From: Spirochaetia bacterium
GTDB lineage: Bacteria; Spirochaetota; Spirochaetia; Treponematales; Treponemataceae
DNA: 5,316 bases
Direction of reading: 5' to 3'
Assembly (NCBI GenBank): GCA_900769325.1
Contig: CAAGGF010000116.1
Span: 1 to 5,316 of the forward strand
This document shows positions 1-5,316 of this stretch, piece by piece (position 1 is the stretch's first letter; every line of letters starts with the position of its first letter). A program made the position numbers and the translations under genes. Below the pieces are notes generated by a model. The model was not told the origin of the DNA and did no database searches. It saw only the letters and a list, made by a program, of their open reading frames with translations.

Positions 1-246
1 AAAAATTCTGTCGGTGTCGTCTTTTACAAACACATCGAGGCGGATTCCTTTGGCGAAGAAATCGACATTCAGAGTCGTTTCAGGTTGTGCAAGACTTATA
101 CTTTCAATTTTAATGTTCAAAAGCATTTCAAGAAACTCTTTACAGAGGTCTAAGTTTTCCGACATAACCTTGCAGAAAATGAAATTGTTGGAAAGCGAAG
201 CCTCTTCCCATTGTTTTTCAAGTGCTTTGTCTACATAAATTTTCAT
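1..246 (-). CDS. Rpn family / PD-(D/E)XK nuclease family transposase, N-terminal part
   Basis: This is the first 82 codons of a minus-strand gene whose 3' part lies beyond the left edge. The start is the ATG at 246-244, chosen because GGGAGAA (257-251) sits six bases upstream of it; an ATG at 259-257 is out of frame. The protein begins MKIYVDKALEKQWEEASLSN and continues with NNFIFCKVM (residues 20-28), LCKEFLEMLLNIKIE (34-48) and KGIRLDVFVKDD (66-77). This order of motifs is what I know from Rpn/PDDEXK_2 proteins (recombination-promoting nucleases, often annotated as putative transposases). Asp71 in RLDV would be the first catalytic acidic residue of the PD-(D/E)XK fold; the E-x-K part lies outside the window. 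Family members are DNA endonucleases linked to RecA-independent recombination and, in some cases, phage defence. The gene is transcribed away from the repeat-rich region and is probably unrelated to the two envelope genes. Whether it is intact cannot be judged. Confidence 0.85.
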   Translation of the reverse strand, partial: MKIYVDKALEKQWEEASLSNNFIFCKVMSENLDLCKEFLEMLLNIKIESISLAQPETTLNVDFFAKGIRLDVFVKDDTDRIF

Positions 247-367
247 ATTTTTCTCCCATGATTTGTATTTAGAAAAAAATTGTTCTTCATAATATATATA
301 TGCGTTAAAGTTGCACTTTCGGCAAAAAAATGAGAAAAAAAGTTTAAAAATTTGTGATTTTTTTTAA
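247..367. other. AT-rich leader/promoter region of the Rpn gene
   Basis: This non-coding spacer holds the Shine-Dalgarno of the minus-strand nuclease gene (251-257) and an AT-alternating stretch (about 290-302) that could supply a minus-strand -10 element. I see no convincing -35. A short palindrome, AAAGT-TGC-ACTTT (307-319), lies just upstream of that stretch and could be an operator, but it is too short to claim. The rest is A-runs and T-runs. Confidence 0.35.
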
Positions 368-550
368 CGGTTGTAAAGACCTATTAATGAGATTCCGAAA
401 CAAGTTCGGAATGACAAGGTGGCGGTTGTAAAGACCTATTAATGGGATTCCGAAACAAGTTCGGAATGACAGGTTGACGGATGTAAAGACCTATCAGTGG
501 GATTCTTCGGCGGGCTCAGAATGACATTCTGAAACGAGTTTGGGATGTCA
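368..550. repeat. 55-bp tandem repeats carrying REP-like palindromes (3 copies plus a half copy)
   Basis: Three head-to-tail units start at 368, 423 and 478, exactly 55 bp apart. Units 1 and 2 match at 48 of their first 49 bases; unit 3 is diverged. Each unit has a leader (CGGTTGTAAAGACCTATTAA in units 1 and 2) and then a palindrome. In units 1 and 2 the palindrome is ATTCCGAA, loop ACAAG, TTCGGAAT (392-412 and 447-467), a perfect 8-bp stem followed by GACA. In unit 3 only ATTCT/AGAAT pairs (502-522). A fourth, leaderless copy at 526-546 keeps all eight pairs if G-U pairs are allowed in RNA. Elements like TGTCATTCCGAA...TTCGGAAT are, from my recollection, dispersed intergenic repeats in various bacteria. 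This is most likely a REP/MITE-like element that amplified in place. Confidence 0.85.
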
Positions 551-566
551 GAAATGATGAATTGAA

Positions 567-852
567 CATTTTATAGCTTGGCTTAGTAATTCTGTAAGAC
601 TGTTTTAGTAATATAGACAGCGTGTTTTAATAATGCAGCAAGCCTGTTTTAGTAATTCTGTAAGCTTGTTTCAATAATGCAGACAGCCTTTTATAGGAAT
701 GTTAAAAGCTTGTTTTTGTAATCTTAAAAGCCTTTTAGAACAATGTTGAAAGTCTTTTACAATAATTTTTTAAGTCTTTCAGAAGAATTATTATAGACTA
801 TTGGAATGATTTTTACAGGCTTGGAGAATAATGTTTTGAGTCGGGTAGGGTA
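567..852. repeat. Degenerate 22-bp tandem repeat array, 13 units
   Basis: Thirteen consecutive units have a period of exactly 22 bp with no indels (boundaries 567, 589, 611, 633, 655, 677, 699, 721, 743, 765, 787, 809, 831). The dinucleotide AG occupies unit positions 9-10 in all thirteen (575, 597, 619, 641, 663, 685, 707, 729, 751, 773, 795, 817, 839), and AT occupies positions 1-2 in units 2-13. The second half of the unit tends toward CYTGTTTTARTA. Units 2 and 5 share their first ten bases (ATTCTGTAAG), hinting at an older 66-bp duplication. Divergence rises toward the downstream gene. Because 22 is not a multiple of 3, the array does not encode a repeat peptide. The period is close to two helical turns, so the conserved AG would recur near the same DNA face. 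Function unknown: phased protein-binding sites, an iteron-like element or a decayed minisatellite are all possible. Confidence 0.85.
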
Positions 853-919
853 ATTTTTTATTTATTTTTTAAAAAGTTACAAAAATTTTACAAAAATATA
901 AAAAAAAGATTTTTTTTTC
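853..919 (+). promoter_or_regulatory. Phased A-tract segment upstream of the promoter (curved DNA / UP element)
   Basis: Almost pure A/T. A-tracts begin at 871, 881, 892 and 901, spacings of 10, 11 and 9 bp, followed by a T-tract at 911-918 that abuts the -35 box. Tracts in register with the helical repeat are the known signature of intrinsically curved DNA, and A/T tracts just upstream of a -35 box can act as UP elements binding the RNA polymerase alpha C-terminal domain. An enhancing role for the downstream promoter is inference. Confidence 0.55.
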
Positions 920-947
920 TTGACAGATTTTTAAGATAAGATAAAAT
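920..947 (+). promoter_or_regulatory. Sigma-70-type promoter of the glycan-binding operon
   Basis: A perfect -35 hexamer TTGACA (920-925) is separated by 16 bases from a -10 hexamer TAAAAT (942-947, five of six matches to TATAAT). Transcription would start around 953-956, giving a leader of roughly 45 bases before the start codon at 998. This argues against translation from the upstream in-frame GTG at 956. No comparable promoter is visible before the second gene. Confidence 0.75.
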
Positions 948-987
948 TAGTATGAGTGCTTATCTATGGGCACCACATCTTTATATT

Positions 988-992
988 GGAGG
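988..992 (+). promoter_or_regulatory. Shine-Dalgarno GGAGG deciding between two adjacent ATGs
   Basis: GGAGG lies two bases before an ATG at 995 and five bases before an ATG at 998. The spacing favours 998, which also gives a standard MKKLFAF signal-peptide start. Initiation at 995 would only add one Met. Confidence 0.8.
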
Positions 993-997
993 ATATG

Positions 998-3364
998 ATG
1001 AAAAAATTATTCGCTTTCATCTCTCTTTTACTTGCAACAACAGCAATGATTTTTGCTGATGTTACTGTAAAGAAATTGGACAACGGTACTGCTGAAGTTA
1101 CTTTCTTCTATGGTAACCCAAGAGCTACTGAAGTTCTCCTTGCCGGTGATTTCAATAACTGGCAGAATGGCGCAGAAGCCATGACTAAAACAGATAAAGG
1201 TTTTACTATCACTAAAATCTTTAAAGTAACAGATGAACTTCGCTACAAGTTCATTTCAGATGGAAACTGGACAACAGACCTTAAAGCTCCAGATTTCGTA
1301 GATGACGGTTTCGGCGGTAAAAACTCACATGTAGTTATCGCTGATATGATCGGCGGTGATGACGATGCTGCTGCAGCTAAGGCTAAGATTAACTTTATTT
1401 CTTGGTCTATGATTGGTGTGCAGGGTGGTTTTATCACACAGTCTACATCTGATGCAACAAAAAAAGGACTTGACCTTGATAATGTAAGCGTTGGATTTAA
1501 ATCATACAACAAATTTGCAGGAAACTTCCTTCCTAACTGTCCGTTGTATATTGAAATCGCTTTGTCTGAATCTGACCTTGAAAACTATGATGGAAACCAG
1601 AAAATCAACTATCTTTTTGCTAAAGATAAATACAATAATGTAACAATTGATTTTGCAGACGGAATCCGTAATTTCTTATCAGGAATTTTCTCTAGTCCTG
1701 TAGATTACCTTGCACAGTCAGCTGACAACTCTGAAGTTCCTGCAAATGGAACATCTATTCCAGGTCCTGGTTCTCGTCCATTCCTTGGTCACCTAAAATT
1801 TGGTTTCAACACTCCTTATGTAAACTTCTTAACAGGTTTCAACTATGCAAAACCAGATGTACGTCAGGCTATCACTTGGAAAACTGTAACAGGTAACTGG
1901 GATGCAGGATATAACCATGTAGGTGGATTCAATGTATTCAGTCTTGGTTCAAAAGCTGCTGCTGCTCTTGAAGAAGCTACAGGTCTTGTTTGGGATGTAG
2001 GTTTTGCTCCTAACAAAACTGCTGACCGAAAAGGTACAAAATTCGGTTATTGGGGATGGGCAGGAGTTAAAAATGATACATTTGCAATCGATTTTCAGAC
2101 AAACGGTATGTACGACGGTGAATATCTTTTCACAGATCCTGTAGAACACGACTTTATCATCGGTGCTAAAATGCCACAGATTGAAGTTGGTGATGGAAAA
2201 CTTAGCTGGGCTTTACAGGCATTGCTTGCTACACACCAGAAATCTTCTGATGAAATTGGTGATACAAGAGACTATTTTGGATATTCAACAGATGTTTGGT
2301 ACAGAACAAATGATATGGATAATTTCTTAGAAAAATTAGCAGGAAATGCACAGGTTGGATATAAAGCAGATTCTTGGAATGTAAATGTAGAATATCGTAT
2401 GCGTGGTATGCAGGCTTCTATGCTTTATGTTCGTGAAAACCATGATGACGGAACATTTGATCTTTCTAATCAGTTAGGTCTTTTGAACAGTCAGAAAGTA
2501 TCTTTGGATGCCGGTGTAGCTCCAATTGATGGACTTCAGATAAATTTAGGTGTAGCAGCAGAAATGGCTTTATCTGAAATAAACAACACAAATGAAGCAT
2601 TTACAAAATGGACTGCGATTGCAGATGCTGGAGGTTGGTGGACTGGAAGAAGATTTATAGACGAAGATTGTCCTATTTTTGGAGTAAAAGGTGGTGCAGA
2701 ATTTACATTCAAACCAGCTGTTTCTTATACATTTGAAGATCTTGGTCTTACAATCGGTGCTTATGGCGATATGAATCTTAAAGCATATGATTACTCAATT
2801 GGTGATAAAGCTGAATTAAACAAATATGTTCAATCAGATTCTACATTCAGACTTAAAAAAGCCGGTGCTTCTGTTGCATTCAAATTTGATAACGACATCG
2901 TAAAAGATGTTAATGTTTTCTACGGATTTGATATGTCAGATACTCCTTCTACTGGAGATCCAAAAAAATATGATAACAAATACCCAAGAATTTTTAATAC
3001 TTTAATTGGACAGGTAAATTTTGCAGGCGATATTACTGCAAATATTGCACTTGGACTTAAAACAAAGAATGGTTTTGCACAACAAAATAACGCTTTAGAC
3101 TTTGATGAAAAAGCAAACAATCCATTCGCATTTGCAATTGGAGCATCAAAACGATTCAAGGCAATGAAAAAACCAACAGTATATGCACAGTTTGTATATA
3201 ACATGGATCCATTCAAACACTTCGGTGACGGACAGGATCAGCTTAACCTTGACAGATCAAATGTTAACGGTTCTTGGGAAAAAGAAGGACAAGGTAAAAT
3301 CGATGCTGTTGACTGGTACGATGGAAGAGCTGCAGTTCGTGTAGGTGTTCGTTGGGATATCTAA
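998..3364 (+). CDS. Exported CBM48 (AMPK-type glycogen-binding) protein with C-terminal beta-barrel-like region, 788 aa
   Basis: A Sec signal peptide (MKKLFAFISLLLATTAMIFA) is probably cut after Ala20. Residues about 31-114 form a CBM48/AMPK1-CBM module: GDFNNW (50-55), RYKF (82-85), DGNW (88-91), GFGGKN (104-109). By alignment from memory with the AMPK beta-1 module, Trp55, Lys84, Trp91 and Asn109 match its glycogen-contacting Trp100, Lys126, Trp133 and Asn150, so alpha-1,4-glucan binding is well supported. An Asp/Ala-rich linker (about 119-130) leads into some 650 residues rich in aromatic/Gly strand-like stretches with no hydrophobic helix, ending in AVRVGVRWDI. This suggests an outer-membrane beta-barrel, though the last residue is Ile, not the usual Phe/Trp. 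The fold and any channel function are inference; no catalytic domain is recognised. It is first in an operon with the lipoprotein gene. Its 5' part favours AAC over AAT for Asn (12 to 5 over about 215 codons), fitting high expression. Confidence 0.8.
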   Translation: MKKLFAFISLLLATTAMIFADVTVKKLDNGTAEVTFFYGNPRATEVLLAGDFNNWQNGAEAMTKTDKGFTITKIFKVTDELRYKFISDGNWTTDLKAPDFVDDGFGGKNSHVVIADMIGGDDDAAAAKAKINFISWSMIGVQGGFITQSTSDATKKGLDLDNVSVGFKSYNKFAGNFLPNCPLYIEIALSESDLENYDGNQKINYLFAKDKYNNVTIDFADGIRNFLSGIFSSPVDYLAQSADNSEVPANGTSIPGPGSRPFLGHLKFGFNTPYVNFLTGFNYAKPDVRQAITWKTVTGNWDAGYNHVGGFNVFSLGSKAAAALEEATGLVWDVGFAPNKTADRKGTKFGYWGWAGVKNDTFAIDFQTNGMYDGEYLFTDPVEHDFIIGAKMPQIEVGDGKLSWALQALLATHQKSSDEIGDTRDYFGYSTDVWYRTNDMDNFLEKLAGNAQVGYKADSWNVNVEYRMRGMQASMLYVRENHDDGTFDLSNQLGLLNSQKVSLDAGVAPIDGLQINLGVAAEMALSEINNTNEAFTKWTAIADAGGWWTGRRFIDEDCPIFGVKGGAEFTFKPAVSYTFEDLGLTIGAYGDMNLKAYDYSIGDKAELNKYVQSDSTFRLKKAGASVAFKFDNDIVKDVNVFYGFDMSDTPSTGDPKKYDNKYPRIFNTLIGQVNFAGDITANIALGLKTKNGFAQQNNALDFDEKANNPFAFAIGASKRFKAMKKPTVYAQFVYNMDPFKHFGDGQDQLNLDRSNVNGSWEKEGQGKIDAVDWYDGRAAVRVGVRWDI

Positions 3365-3370
3365 TTTAAT

Positions 3371-3443
3371 TTTTGAAAGCGAATTTTAAATATCGGCAAG
3401 GTTTTCTTTTTTGAGAACTTTGCCAGTATTAAAACTTTCAAAA
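3371..3443 (+). promoter_or_regulatory. Long imperfect intercistronic hairpin after the CBM48 gene
   Basis: The core stem GGCAAGGTTTTC (3395-3406) pairs with GAGAACTTTGCC (3413-3424) over 12 bp including two G-U pairs, around a T6 loop. An outer stem TTTTGAAAG (3371-3379) pairs perfectly with CTTTCAAAA (3435-3443), and TTTTAA (3384-3389) with TTAAAA (about 3429-3434), separated by small bulges. It starts six bases after the stop codon. No U-tract follows (next bases CTGATTTCG), so it is not a canonical terminator. A 3'-end stabiliser, an RNA-processing site or a partial attenuator lowering lipoprotein expression relative to the upstream gene is plausible. Confidence 0.6.
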
Positions 3444-3444
3444 C

Positions 3445-3482
3445 TGATTTCGTTGAAATCAAAAAAAATTACATTTAGGAGA
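3445..3482 (+). promoter_or_regulatory. Small hairpin, A-tract and ribosome-binding site of the lipoprotein gene
   Basis: TGATTTC-GTT-GAAATCA (3445-3461) is a perfect 7-bp inverted repeat with a 3-base loop. An A8 run (3461-3468) follows, then AGGAGA (3477-3482) six bases before the ATG at 3489. The run is A and not T on the plus strand, so this is not a terminator for the operon. The A-rich single-stranded stretch next to the Shine-Dalgarno should favour translation. No -10/-35 pair is convincing here, so the gene probably relies on the promoter at 920-947. Confidence 0.55.
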
Positions 3483-3488
3483 AACTAA

Positions 3489-5015
3489 ATGAAAAAAATA
3501 CTTTCAGTATTTGCCGCAGCGGCACTTCTTTTTGGATTTGCAAGCTGTTCTGGTGATTTACATGATAAGGTTGTAACTAAACTTGAATTTGGTTCAGATT
3601 ACTATCTTGCAGGTGATATGACTAATTGGGAAAAAGGAACTCTTATTCCTATGACAGCCGATGAATCTGATCCTGCAAAATTTTGGGCAGTTTTTGATGC
3701 AACTGGCGAAGCACAGAGTTTCTGTTTTACAAAAGATGTTGCATGGACTGGACAGATTGGTGGAGATTTAATATCTGCTGGTACTCTTGGAAAAGATATT
3801 AAATATGAATCAAAAGATAATGGTTTTGGTGGTGTTAATGCTAATTTATCAGGTCTTGTATCTGGTAATACATATAAACTCGTTGCAACTGCTACAAATG
3901 ATGGAACTATTCAGATTGATTGTGCAGAATCAAAAGCGCCAAATTATTTCTTGCTTGATGGTTTCTATCTAAAAGGTTCTTTTGACACTGATTGGGCATT
4001 TGATATGAAAAAAGTCCTTATGGATGGTGTTAAAGATACTGCAACAGGCGATGTAACATATAAAGTCACAATTATTGCAACTAAAACAGAAGAAGATGCT
4101 TGTATTGCTAGATTTGATGATTCTGTTACTTACAAAGGTGTTTCTGTAAGTGCAAAAGATGGTGAAGCAAAAAAACTTTCTACAGATGGTGAAAATATAA
4201 AATTTACTGACCTTGAAATTGGAAAAGGATATTTTGTATATGTTGTAACTTCTGTCGATGAAACTGTAAAAATCAGCATCAAAGAAGCAGCAAGCATTCA
4301 GATTATTGGTGTTCAAGTAGTTGGTCTTAACAAAGATGATTATGAAGGACAGAAACTTGTATTTGGTGGCGATCAAATTGGTTGGCCTACTAAATGGGAT
4401 GGTTCTGAAGCAACTGCAACAACAGTAACAAATGGTGTTGCTACTGTAAAGCTTGCAGCTCCTAAAAAACTCTATGATGTAGGATCAAAAGTTACAATTT
4501 TATCGACTATTGCTAATAGTGATTGGAGTAAACGTTTAGCTGCTTATTATCAGGAAGACAAAGGAAATGGTTCTATAGACATTTCAAAATTTGCTATCGA
4601 TTATACTGACTACATTATCTACGCAGATGTAACAGGATTAGCTAAAGGCGATGCAATTGAATGGAAACTTATAAAACCTACTGTAACTGTATCTGTAACA
4701 GGTCTTCCAGCTGCTGCAAATGGAAAAGAACTTTATTTTACAGGTGATTTTAATGGCTGGACAGAACCAGGAAAAGAAGGTTCTTATAAAGTTACTGTAG
4801 CAGAGGGTTCTATTTCTTTAATTGCAAGTGTTGATGCTAAGTCTTCTGGAAAATTTGCTGCTGCTGGTTGGACAAAACCAGAAATTTGTGCATTAAATGA
4901 AAAAGGTGAAGCTGGTAACATTTCTTGGCAAGATCTTTCGTTTGGAAAAACACTTAAAGGAGTTTATTCTAAAACTCTAGGTGAAGTATACATCTGTGTT
5001 TGGTCTGTAGAATAA
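3489..5015 (+). CDS. Multi-module carbohydrate-binding-like lipoprotein (SusE/SusF-like architecture), 508 aa
   Basis: The N-terminus MKKILSVFAAAALLFGFASC is a lipoprotein signal with lipobox F17-A-S-C20, so Cys20 should be lipidated after cleavage. The rest looks like four consecutive beta-rich modules of about 110-130 residues, each opening with a strand plus Gly/Asp/Trp motif: YYLAGDMTNW (38-47), FYLKGSFDTDW (159-169), LVFGGDQIGW (290-299) and LYFTGDFNGW (415-424). The last is closest to the CBM48-type GDFNNW motif of the protein encoded upstream; the first is followed by GFGGVNA (112-118), also echoing that protein's GFGGKN. Tandem starch-binding modules on a lipid anchor resemble Bacteroidetes SusE/SusF in layout, though I see no direct homology. 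The likely role is holding starch or glycogen at the envelope for the partner outer-membrane protein. Alternatively the modules could be plain Ig-like domains; conserved Trp placement argues mildly against that. The start is fixed by AGGAGA six bases upstream. Asn codons are almost all AAT (14 of 16). Confidence 0.75.
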   Translation: MKKILSVFAAAALLFGFASCSGDLHDKVVTKLEFGSDYYLAGDMTNWEKGTLIPMTADESDPAKFWAVFDATGEAQSFCFTKDVAWTGQIGGDLISAGTLGKDIKYESKDNGFGGVNANLSGLVSGNTYKLVATATNDGTIQIDCAESKAPNYFLLDGFYLKGSFDTDWAFDMKKVLMDGVKDTATGDVTYKVTIIATKTEEDACIARFDDSVTYKGVSVSAKDGEAKKLSTDGENIKFTDLEIGKGYFVYVVTSVDETVKISIKEAASIQIIGVQVVGLNKDDYEGQKLVFGGDQIGWPTKWDGSEATATTVTNGVATVKLAAPKKLYDVGSKVTILSTIANSDWSKRLAAYYQEDKGNGSIDISKFAIDYTDYIIYADVTGLAKGDAIEWKLIKPTVTVSVTGLPAAANGKELYFTGDFNGWTEPGKEGSYKVTVAEGSISLIASVDAKSSGKFAAAGWTKPEICALNEKGEAGNISWQDLSFGKTLKGVYSKTLGEVYICVWSVE

Positions 5016-5023
5016 TTTCTCAC

Positions 5024-5063
5024 AAAAAAAACGGTCGTAAGAAAAATCTTACGACCGTTTTTT
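5024..5063 (+). terminator. Strong intrinsic terminator, probably bidirectional
   Basis: ACGGTCGTAAGA (5031-5042) pairs perfectly with TCTTACGACCGT (5047-5058) around an AAAA loop, followed by a T run (5059-5063) and preceded by an A7 run (5024-5030) that extends the stem. It lies nine bases after the lipoprotein stop codon and closes the operon. The A-tract on the left would act as a U-tract for minus-strand transcripts. Confidence 0.95.
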
Positions 5064-5101
5064 AGATTTTAGCATAGTTTTTATACAAGAAAATTTCTCA
5101 A

Positions 5102-5316
5102 ATGATTGTAAATGATCTTAAAAAAAAGAAAAAAGTAATAAAATCTCTCGACGAAAAACAAAAAAAAGATGTTCAGGATTATTTAAAAAATTTAGTCGAA
5201 AAATGGTGTCAAAATACTCCAGAAAAAAGCTTTAAATGTTCTGAACTTTTAAAAGCAAATAATGCAAATTGGGATACAGAACCGTTATCATTTTTTCACA
5301 AATATTTCAGCGAAAA
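5102..5316 (+). CDS. Hypothetical lysine-rich protein, N-terminal part
   Basis: An open frame starts at ATG 5102 and stays open to the right edge: 71 complete codons. An in-frame TAG at 5075 lies upstream, so no longer start exists except a rare ATT. The protein starts MIVNDLKKKKKVIKSLDEKQ, has a charged helix-like stretch to about residue 35 (VEKWC), and continues with CSELLKANNANW (46-57) and PLSFFHKYFSE (61-71). It has no signal peptide or membrane segment, so it is probably cytoplasmic. I do not recognise the family. Ribosome binding is weak (AAGAAA about ten bases upstream), and the segment 5064-5101 is AT-rich with TTTATAC-like sequence that may hold a -10 box. Support for coding comes from the sustained frame and plausible amino-acid composition, not from homology. 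It follows a strong terminator, so it is a separate transcription unit. Confidence 0.6.
   Translation, partial: MIVNDLKKKKKVIKSLDEKQKKDVQDYLKNLVEKWCQNTPEKSFKCSELLKANNANWDTEPLSFFHKYFSE

Noticed and set aside
14..238. Plus-strand open frame of 74 codons
   Set aside because: It is antisense to the recognisable Rpn-type gene, lacks a good ribosome-binding site, and its translation has no coherent pattern.
307..319. AAAGT-TGC-ACTTT palindrome as an operator
   Set aside because: Five-base arms in AT-rich DNA arise easily by chance, and there is no second copy in the window to support it.
567..852. CRISPR array
   Set aside because: Units are contiguous 22-mers with no spacers, and the repeats themselves vary; no cas gene is present.
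567..930. Plasmid-type replication origin (iterons plus AT-rich region)
   Set aside because: The spacing and AT-rich flank fit superficially, but units are too degenerate for typical iterons, and no Rep gene or DnaA-box cluster was noticed. Kept only as an alternative reading.
956..997. In-frame GTG at 956 as start of the CBM48 protein (14 extra residues)
   Set aside because: It lies at the predicted transcription start, has no Shine-Dalgarno, and would bury the signal peptide; GGAGG at 988-992 points to 998.
3445..3468. Intrinsic terminator after the CBM48 gene
   Set aside because: The hairpin is followed by an A-run on the plus strand; read on the minus strand, the T-run precedes the stem, so neither orientation gives a terminator.
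3969..4376. Minus-strand open frame of 135 codons inside the lipoprotein gene
   Set aside because: Phe/Ile/Asn/Cys-rich translation typical of the reverse complement of an AT-rich gene; the plus-strand lipoprotein has a lipobox, ribosome-binding site and terminator. The same applies to the minus-strand frames at 1243-1512, 1949-2149 and 2920-3216 and the plus-strand frame at 3787-3972.

Overview
The window looks like a piece of a host-associated spirochaete genome, most likely a gut or rumen Treponema. This rests on AT-rich DNA, a partial gene of the PD-(D/E)XK nuclease/transposase (Rpn) family that is abundant in such genomes, and a secreted glycogen-binding-domain membrane protein followed by a lipoprotein. 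The assignment is inference from gene content; no rRNA or other marker gene is present.

Layout: (1) 1-246, minus strand: the first 82 codons of an Rpn/PDDEXK_2-type nuclease, running off the left edge. (2) 247-955: a 709-base non-coding divergent region. It holds three 55-bp tandem repeats plus a half copy, each carrying a REP-like palindrome (368-550). Next come thirteen degenerate units with an exact 22-bp period (567-852), then helically phased A-tracts (871-907), then a near-consensus sigma-70-type promoter (920-947). (3) 998-3364, plus strand: a 788-aa exported protein with an N-terminal CBM48/AMPK-type glycogen-binding module and a long C-terminal region resembling an outer-membrane beta-barrel. 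(4) 3365-3488: an intercistronic gap with a long imperfect hairpin, a second small hairpin, an A-tract and a strong Shine-Dalgarno. (5) 3489-5015, plus strand: a 508-aa lipoprotein that appears to be built of four CBM-like modules. (6) 5024-5063: a strong, potentially bidirectional intrinsic terminator. (7) 5102-5316, plus strand: the start of an unrecognised lysine-rich protein running off the right edge.

The two complete genes read as one transcription unit: one promoter before the first, no clear promoter or U-tract terminator between them, and a strong terminator after the second. Both encode envelope proteins carrying alpha-glucan-binding-like modules. The most interesting reading is a surface starch/glycogen capture pair, functionally comparable to SusE/SusF plus an outer-membrane protein but with no visible SusC/SusD-type component. 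The 22-bp periodic array, the phased A-tracts and the promoter form one continuous helically phased upstream region, which could be the control element for this pair.
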